Shown here: in pieces, positions 41,402-46,424 of the stretch
Layout: each line of letters starts with the position of its first letter
Position numbering within the stretch: the first letter of the stretch is position 1
From: Candidatus Hodarchaeota archaeon
GTDB taxonomy: Archaea; Asgardarchaeota; Heimdallarchaeia; Hodarchaeales; Hodarchaeaceae
Direction of reading: 5' to 3'
Assembly (NCBI GenBank): GCA_016839625.1
Contig: JAEOTY010000178.1
Coordinates: 1 to 46,424, forward strand
Length of the DNA stretch: 46,424 bases
Notes under the pieces: generated by a model
The model's input: only the letters and a program-made list of their open reading frames with translations
What the model was told of the DNA's origin: nothing
The model's database searches: none
Made by a program: the position numbers and the translations under genes

Positions 41402-42562
41402 TTAGCTTTTTGAACCAAAAGCTAGTTCTAATATTTCCGTTATACTTTTCCATTCTTGGTCAATACGTTCCCATGTCCGATACTCCTCAAACACCTGTTT
41501 TCGAAATGGTAGAGCTAGTTGAGCCATTGTGGTTAATTTTTGATGAGTTGGCGAATAAAGAATCTCTCTTTCAATTTGTTCAAATCCTTCATTTGTCCAA
41601 TCGACGAGATTTCCAAGATTTTCTCCTAATAAATATCCCATCTCGAGGCTTGTAAGGATACCAGATCCACCGGTAGGTGTCACTTGTCCAGCAGCTTCTC
41701 CAATGATAAATGAATTATCCGAATAAATTGTAGAAACTGGCCCCCCCATTGGAATTTCCGCTAAACTTAAGTCATAAAATTGCTCTGAATTTATCTTATC
41801 CCTTACAACAGGACTAGCTAGTACTTTTGACCAGATATTCCAAACGGATGGCAAAGGGTCAATAGACACCTCTGGGAAGAAAATAACCCCGAATTCTGCC
41901 GTTCTCGCCCCGTGGGGAAATATAAAACATGTCCCTGCAACTTTCAGATCAATATCAGAAAAAAGAATGAATTCCATATCATTCTCTTCGTATTCCCCGA
42001 TATGATGACCTCGAATAATTGGACAGATAGGATGAGGAGAAGGGAGTTTCTTGAGCTGTGTTGTAATACTTCTACAACCCTCAGCCCCTATCACGAGTTT
42101 TGCGATGAATTTAGTTTGTGTGTTTTCTAATAGATTTTGCACAACTATTTCTTGCTTTCCATCTCGTAATGAAACTACATTAATTACACGAGAGTTAATT
42201 TGTACTGATACATTAGCATCGATTACTAATTTTGCTAATTCTGTAAGGAAGATACGAAAATCAATCCATATTCTTTTTGTTTCATCTTCAAGGTGAAAAG
42301 TGTTTTTTCCAGAAGGGGAATAATAATTTCGACCATATTTATCAATTTTAGATATAAATGAGAAAGTTGGAAGCTCTAACTGGAATATCTTGGATAAAAT
42401 TTCCTTTTTATAATGAATGGATTGGCCTTTTAACGAACTCCCAATGGAAGGTTGTGATTCAAGAATTAAAATCCCTTTTACTCCGTTTCGAGCCAATGCT
42501 AGTGCAGTGGCTAATCCTGCAGATCCACCACCAATAATAACAACATTCCATTCTCGTTTCAT
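41402..42562 (-). CDS. Geranylgeranyl reductase family FAD-dependent oxidoreductase
   Basis: About 386 residues. Dinucleotide loop VVIIGGGSAGLATALALARNG at the start, ADP-ribose Glu in ILESQPSIG, then GAEGCRSITTQL and the second FAD segment NSFIIGEAAGQVTPTGGSGILTSLEMG (usual GDAAG--P--GGGI). Such enzymes saturate the isoprenoid chains of archaeal lipids (or related compounds) with FADH2. No catalytic Cys motif checked. Two ATGs at 42574 and 42562; the second gives the common start MKREWNVVIIG. Lies with other envelope genes. Confidence 0.85.
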   Translation of the reverse strand: MKREWNVVIIGGGSAGLATALALARNGVKGILILESQPSIGSSLKGQSIHYKKEILSKIFQLELPTFSFISKIDKYGRNYYSPSGKNTFHLEDETKRIWIDFRIFLTELAKLVIDANVSVQINSRVINVVSLRDGKQEIVVQNLLENTQTKFIAKLVIGAEGCRSITTQLKKLPSPHPICPIIRGHHIGEYEENDMEFILFSDIDLKVAGTCFIFPHGARTAEFGVIFFPEVSIDPLPSVWNIWSKVLASPVVRDKINSEQFYDLSLAEIPMGGPVSTIYSDNSFIIGEAAGQVTPTGGSGILTSLEMGYLLGENLGNLVDWTNEGFEQIEREILYSPTHQKLTTMAQLALPFRKQVFEEYRTWERIDQEWKSITEILELAFGSKS

Positions 42563-42654
42563 CAGAATTCCCATTTGAAGTAGTAGTCTGTATTCACTCT
42601 TAAGTTATATGAATTAAATTTCCTATAAAATCCTCTGAAAAGCGAGTTTATTGA

Positions 42655-43488
42655 TTAAACTGTCTGCGCAACAAATCGAGCTTTCCGATTGATTATATAA
42701 TTTCCAAACCAAACAAATAAAATGGAGAAAGTTAAGGAAACAATAGGCACCCGAAACAAAAACCCATTCGTAGGTTGTAACCATAAAACAAGTAATGTTG
42801 CTACAAGACTTGGCAAAAAGAGATAAGCTCCTGTTCTTAAAAGCCAGAATCCATTGGTTCCATATTCAGGATGAAATCTTCGAGGAAGACCTCCAAAGGT
42901 TGCAGCATCACCTATCACGTGCTTTAGTTGTTCATCAGAAGGACTTGTTGGAAAATAGATGAGAACCCGTTTGAATTTCTTTCGAAAAATACCGAATGTG
43001 AGAAGATCAAAGATCACCAACATAAAAGCTAGTCCTAATTCTATACCTAATGCTACTAATGGTCCTAGAACAGGTGCTAGGAAAATCAATAACATAAAAA
43101 TTGCTATTATGAGAAAAAAAATGATGAATGCACCAGATGAGTCGCTACCAGTGTCGCAACTACCACCTTCAAAACATCGAGCAGATTCACAAATATTACT
43201 TGTTCTTCCACTACCAGGTTTCTTACTGGACTTTGGCTGAATCATTGCAGTCCTTCTGGAAGCAACCCGAGAAGATCGGCCGCAGTTGAAAGCACCACAA
43301 AAGTAATATCCATGCCAACACGACTCCTCTACTAAATAATAACTAGTACCATCACCAAATGTTCGAACGTCCTCCCTAGGACAAATTGTATCCCGACTGG
43401 CAAGTGGAAGAATTTCTGATGTTATTCCACGATCATCACAAATTTCTTGTAACTTATTAGCAGTGATGCCATTAAATTCTATTTCCAT
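42655..43488 (-). CDS. Cys-rich N-terminal domain membrane protein, unknown
   Basis: 277 residues. The first 115 contain eight cysteines (17, 36, 57, 64, 69, 100, 105, 111), enough for two zinc sites or disulfides; TSYYLVEESCWHGYYFCGAFNCG is a compact cluster. Two strongly hydrophobic helices follow (about 119-165), then a soluble part (RRFHPEYGTNGFW, about 205) and two more helices (about 220-265). No recognised family. Same strand as the RCK gene, 33 bases after it. Confidence 0.6.
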   Translation of the reverse strand: MEIEFNGITANKLQEICDDRGITSEILPLASRDTICPREDVRTFGDGTSYYLVEESCWHGYYFCGAFNCGRSSRVASRRTAMIQPKSSKKPGSGRTSNICESARCFEGGSCDTGSDSSGAFIIFFLIIAIFMLLIFLAPVLGPLVALGIELGLAFMLVIFDLLTFGIFRKKFKRVLIYFPTSPSDEQLKHVIGDAATFGGLPRRFHPEYGTNGFWLLRTGAYLFLPSLVATLLVLWLQPTNGFLFRVPIVSLTFSILFVWFGNYIINRKARFVAQTV

Positions 43489-43521
43489 TTTGTTCCTACT
43501 CCAATTATTGATATTATGTTT

Positions 43522-44547
43522 CTAGATACAATATTGACTTTTGATTCGCTTTAAGGATCGTAATTCACCTAGTACAAGCAGTTTTGATCCTGGTTGAATT
43601 TTATCATCAGAATCAGGATGAGCTAGCTTGTCTATTGCTAGAATAGTAACTTCAAATTCCTCCTCAAATGATTCCACAGTTACAGGAGAAAAAGTATCAG
43701 TTAACGGAATTGAAAAAAGATGAAATGATGTTTTCCCCTTTTTTGATCTAAGAGTTTGAATAATACCATCCTCGTAACTAGTTGCCACAAAAGCTGGTGC
43801 TGCAATCGCTGAAGTACTTATAGCAGCGTCTATATCAAATAGGTCTGTCACTTTTTGAGAAAAATCTTGGTCAAAGGCCCGTATAACTGTTCTAAGCTTG
43901 GGATTCATTTCTTTTGCTTTTGTTGCAATCTTAAAATTCACTAAATCATCATTTGTGACAGCTAAAAGAGCACGGGCTTTATCCACATTAGCTTCTTTTA
44001 GTACAGATATCTGTGAAGCATCTCCAGATATTACTGCAACATTTGGACTTTTATACATGTTTTGTACAAATTCTGGCCGTTTTTCAGTCTCTTGAATAAT
44101 TACGGCGGTCGGAACCTCGTTTTCTAATAACTCATGAAGGATACGTGTTCCTACATTTCCTAATCCAACTAAAATTGTATGCTCATTCATTGTCTTAGCC
44201 AACCATTCATTCCACGCTTTTAAACGGTATCGAAAAGTAAAAGCAACCATTCCAAATTCAATTATTCCAATTCCAATCAAAATGAGCCCTATAAATGGAT
44301 AAATTAGCCACATAAGTTTTATGATCACTGTACCTTGATGAGGAAAATCATATATTTCCATTGCAAATAAAAGGGCAATTGTAGCAAAGATGGAATCGAT
44401 TAGTTCCCCAGAAAAACGAGGATCATACGCAGAGGAGTAAAAGATTTGGAATATCACGGTTCCACTGATAACTGTCGCTATTAGAAGTATAAATACGTTT
44501 CTAAGTTGATTTAACACGACAAGGAAGCTTCTGAGATATATTCTCAT
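43522..44547 (-). CDS. Membrane protein with RCK (TrkA-N/TrkA-C) domains, no K+ filter visible
   Basis: 341 residues. Three hydrophobic helices (about 14-38, 50-66, 76-103), then a Rossmann RCK-N domain beginning HTILVGLGNVGTRILHELL (Gly128, Gly130, Gly133) with AVISGDASQISVLKEANV and ALLAVTNDDLVNFKIA, and an RCK-C domain at the end (about 255-335). A two-helix channel would have TVGYG or similar between the last helices; here the stretch reads LIDSIFATIALLFAMEIYDFPHQG and has none. It might be a regulatory relative of a channel rather than a channel. Upstream of the Cys-rich gene. Confidence 0.8.
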   Translation of the reverse strand: MRIYLRSFLVVLNQLRNVFILLIATVISGTVIFQIFYSSAYDPRFSGELIDSIFATIALLFAMEIYDFPHQGTVIIKLMWLIYPFIGLILIGIGIIEFGMVAFTFRYRLKAWNEWLAKTMNEHTILVGLGNVGTRILHELLENEVPTAVIIQETEKRPEFVQNMYKSPNVAVISGDASQISVLKEANVDKARALLAVTNDDLVNFKIATKAKEMNPKLRTVIRAFDQDFSQKVTDLFDIDAAISTSAIAAPAFVATSYEDGIIQTLRSKKGKTSFHLFSIPLTDTFSPVTVESFEEEFEVTILAIDKLAHPDSDDKIQPGSKLLVLGELRSLKRIKSQYCI

Positions 44548-44661
44548 GACAGCAATTTATCCTTGAAGAACTTATAAAAAAGGTTCCCTTGGATATATAG
44601 TATAGCATATGCTTTAGGATCCCCAATTCAGACTATTTCTTCTTATTTGCCACAATTTGGG

Positions 44662-46095
44662 CTATAATTTCTCAATCTTTTTAGGTTTATTTCTCAATAC
44701 TATAATTATGCAGAAACTGATTGTTAACAGGCTGAATCCGATACGAAAAGCTTCCTCAAACATGTTTTTCTTTGAGATTAATGGAATAAAATGACCAATG
44801 AGTATATCAGAGTTATACCTCGCTTCTGATGAAGTTTCTATTGTTCCTAGAAGATAAAAACCATCATTAGGCTGATCTGTGAGTAGTTTCTTTCCTATTT
44901 CTTGATGTGAACTTCCCCAAAGCGAAACATATTGAATATCGCCATTTTCTGGGTTAACTTCGAGAAGCACAACTTCTCCCCCTATAGATCCTGTTTCATT
45001 CGCCGTCCCTAGTACAAGGAGATTTTGATTAAAAAAAACAAGATCGTTGCCATAATCACGATTATTAGTTCCCCATACTGCTGTCCAGATAGGTTCTTCA
45101 GAATTTGGGTTGAGCTTAACTACAGCTAAATCCAAATCATCAACGTATGAAGCTCCAGTTACGTATAATGAGTTATCTGACCCCAAAATTAGCGAGAGAC
45201 CTTCATTTATACTCATTGAACCCCAGCTCATATTCCATAAAGATTCCCCACTCGCTGGGTCGATTTTCATAATGTAAAACTGACTAGAAGTCAATGACGA
45301 ATATTTTGTTCCTAAAGCATAAAGATACCCATCCCTACCAAAAACTAGTGTGTTACCCTCTTTTATATCGTCTCCGCCATAAAGCTGAATCCAGATGGGT
45401 ACATTACTGGTACCATTTATTTTCACGACGATCATGTCATTATTACTACTCTGACTTGTACCAACAAGATAAATGTGCCCATCATCGCCTATGGTAACAT
45501 CATTACAATATTCGTTAATGTTTGTTTCACCCCAAGACCATACAGTGATCCATTGTTTTTCTACAGGGTCAAATGATAAAAGTAATATATCGAAATTTTC
45601 CTGACTATAGTTTTGCGCAACATTACTACGTATAGCGCTAGTACTTCCAGCTAAAAACACTTTTCCATCTTTCCCCTCGGCAATCCCACTAACATAGTCG
45701 AATTCAGTACGATCCCATTTTTCATTCCAAAGAACATTACCAGATAAGGTGTCAACCTCGAAAAGAGTAATGTCTACATTACCTGTTGAATAAACTGGAG
45801 TGAAACTAGTACTTGTCACATATAGATTTCCGTGTAAATTTCGTACAAAATCATCCCCATACTCTAATCTATCTCCACCGAAATGTTTAATCCATTCAGG
45901 ATTTAATCTAGTTGGACTATTTTCCCAAAGTAGTCTGAATTCCGAATCTGTTTCTTGTTCCAAACTTGATTGATTTGTACCATCGAAGGCATATGATTTA
46001 CATGATATAAAAGAAATAGAAATTATACATATGAGAGAAACGAGGAATGAAGATCGAAATTTGCTTTGAAGATTAATTTTAGAGTACAGTACCAT
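44662..46095 (-). CDS. Secreted, C-terminally anchored beta-propeller protein (seven repeats)
   Basis: About 477 residues from ATG 46095, which has AGAAGAAAAG before it and leads to a good signal peptide (SSFLVSLICIISISFISC). A longer frame to 46176 would bury that signal. Seven repeats of the form W-x-x-x-W/G-G-x-x-x-(D/E)-x-G-x-x-L-x-x-x-x-D/N-G-x-L-Y-V-x-G-x-S run from about residue 65 to 445, like SBBP repeats, and predict a seven-bladed propeller. A C-terminal helix (about 448-470) plus KPKKIEKL anchors it. The Cys at the end of the signal could also be a lipid site. Function: surface or binding protein, inferred. Divergent from the isomerase gene. Confidence 0.8.
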   Translation of the reverse strand: MVLYSKINLQSKFRSSFLVSLICIISISFISCKSYAFDGTNQSSLEQETDSEFRLLWENSPTRLNPEWIKHFGGDRLEYGDDFVRNLHGNLYVTSTSFTPVYSTGNVDITLFEVDTLSGNVLWNEKWDRTEFDYVSGIAEGKDGKVFLAGSTSAIRSNVAQNYSQENFDILLLSFDPVEKQWITVWSWGETNINEYCNDVTIGDDGHIYLVGTSQSSNNDMIVVKINGTSNVPIWIQLYGGDDIKEGNTLVFGRDGYLYALGTKYSSLTSSQFYIMKIDPASGESLWNMSWGSMSINEGLSLILGSDNSLYVTGASYVDDLDLAVVKLNPNSEEPIWTAVWGTNNRDYGNDLVFFNQNLLVLGTANETGSIGGEVVLLEVNPENGDIQYVSLWGSSHQEIGKKLLTDQPNDGFYLLGTIETSSEARYNSDILIGHFIPLISKKNMFEEAFRIGFSLLTISFCIIIVLRNKPKKIEKL

Positions 46096-46197
46096 TTTTC
46101 TTTTCTTCTGACTATTTTTCAAGGCAATTCTATAAATAAATTGGATGAATTCAACTTTAAAAGGGTTAACTCGCAATTTGTTAATAAGTGATATTTC

Positions 46198-46424
46198 ATG
46201 AGACGATTTGTAATCGGTGGTAATTGGAAAATGCAGATCACCCGTGTTGGTGATGCAGAGAAAAGTGCTGAAAAGATAGCTAATGCCATAGAAAACATAT
46301 CATCAGTTGAAGTATTCATTAGTCCTTCATTTAATGCACTTTTCACAGTTGCACAAGCTATTTCTAAAACTAAGTTGAAATTAGCTGGTCAGAACATCCA
46401 TTATCACGAACAAGGAGCTTTTAC
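46198..46424 (+). CDS. tpiA: Triosephosphate isomerase, 3' partial, bacterial/eukaryotic type
   Basis: The frame runs off the window after 75 full codons. It begins MRRFVIGGNWKMQ, with the phosphate/substrate Asn-x-Lys (NWKM), then EVFISPSFNALFTVA and LKLAGQNIHYHEQGAFT. This GGNWKM and AQN-h-x-x-x-GA-x-T pattern belongs to the bacterial/eukaryotic form; typical archaeal enzymes read N-x-K-T and are shorter. Interconverts dihydroxyacetone phosphate and glyceraldehyde 3-phosphate. It is divergent from the propeller gene with about 100 bases between. Confidence 0.88.
   Translation, partial: MRRFVIGGNWKMQITRVGDAEKSAEKIANAIENISSVEVFISPSFNALFTVAQAISKTKLKLAGQNIHYHEQGAF

Noticed and set aside
1-46424. 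CRISPR array, rRNA or tRNA genes
   Set aside because: No regularly spaced repeat series and no structural RNA signature was seen on reading the intergenic regions; weak or intron-bearing tRNAs could be missed by eye.

Overview
The window is AT-rich, densely coded DNA from an archaeon. Archaeal-type enzymes run through it: a geranylgeranylglyceryl phosphate synthase (GGGPS, cut by the left edge), a UbiA prenyltransferase and a geranylgeranyl-reductase-type flavoenzyme for isoprenoid ether lipids; the archaeal early shikimate route (ADH synthase plus type II dehydroquinate synthase) with a GHMP-type shikimate kinase; and a tungsten aldehyde:ferredoxin oxidoreductase. Several features (a 7-TM protein ending in a longin/roadblock-like domain, membrane-anchored surface proteins, many GTG/TTG starts) suggest an Asgard archaeon. 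That placement is inference; no rRNA or tRNA gene was found to test it.

Layout. 1-2.7 kb: GGGPS, a small basic protein gene with a second truncated copy, and TnpB element 1 between the copies. 2.7-7.2 kb: two divergent aconitase-superfamily large/small subunit pairs around a small zinc-ribbon gene; the right pair resembles LysT/LysU homoaconitase. 7.2-13 kb: a DUF362 ferredoxin-like protein, TnpB element 2, a hypothetical gene and the oxidoreductase. 13-13.8 kb: a long non-coding stretch with operator-like repeats. 13.8-17.3 kb: aroB'-aroD-aroA'-ubiA. 17.3-18.8 kb: two tandem paralogous surface proteins. 18.9-20.5 kb: TnpB element 3 with a dead TnpA remnant. 20.5-22.2 kb: two overlapping membrane-protein genes. 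22.6-26.8 kb: an aryl-CoA-ligase-like gene and aroC, converging on aroE-shikimate kinase. 27-31.7 kb: a membrane protein, then HD phosphohydrolase / IDH-IPMDH family dehydrogenase / MoaD-like protein, and a lone citrate lyase alpha subunit. 31.7-34.9 kb: SDR, DinB, NMN adenylyltransferase-like and PncC/CinA-C genes in one run. 35-39.2 kb: a metal ABC uptake system with a DtxR-like regulator and a divergent membrane-anchored binding protein. 39.2-46.4 kb: 7-TM/longin-like protein, metallo-beta-lactamase fold hydrolase, lipid reductase, Cys-rich membrane protein, pore-less RCK protein, seven-repeat beta-propeller surface protein, and the start of a bacterial-type triosephosphate isomerase.

How it fits together. 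Five shikimate enzymes plus ADH synthase give nearly the whole route from aspartate semialdehyde to chorismate; only EPSP synthase is not seen. The hydro-lyase pairs, dehydrogenase and CitF point to 2-oxoacid chain elongation (lysine/leucine type) and/or citrate-isocitrate interconversion. The MoaD-like protein may serve the tungstopterin oxidoreductase. The adenylyltransferase and PncC-like genes suggest NAD recycling.

The most unusual material is the trio of unrelated tnpB genes, each with a hairpin on or next to its stop codon and two with the catalytic glutamate apparently relocated; the 7-TM/longin-like fusion; the RCK protein without a selectivity filter; the permease with a built-in metal-binding tail; and paired direct repeats in the 13 kb gap.
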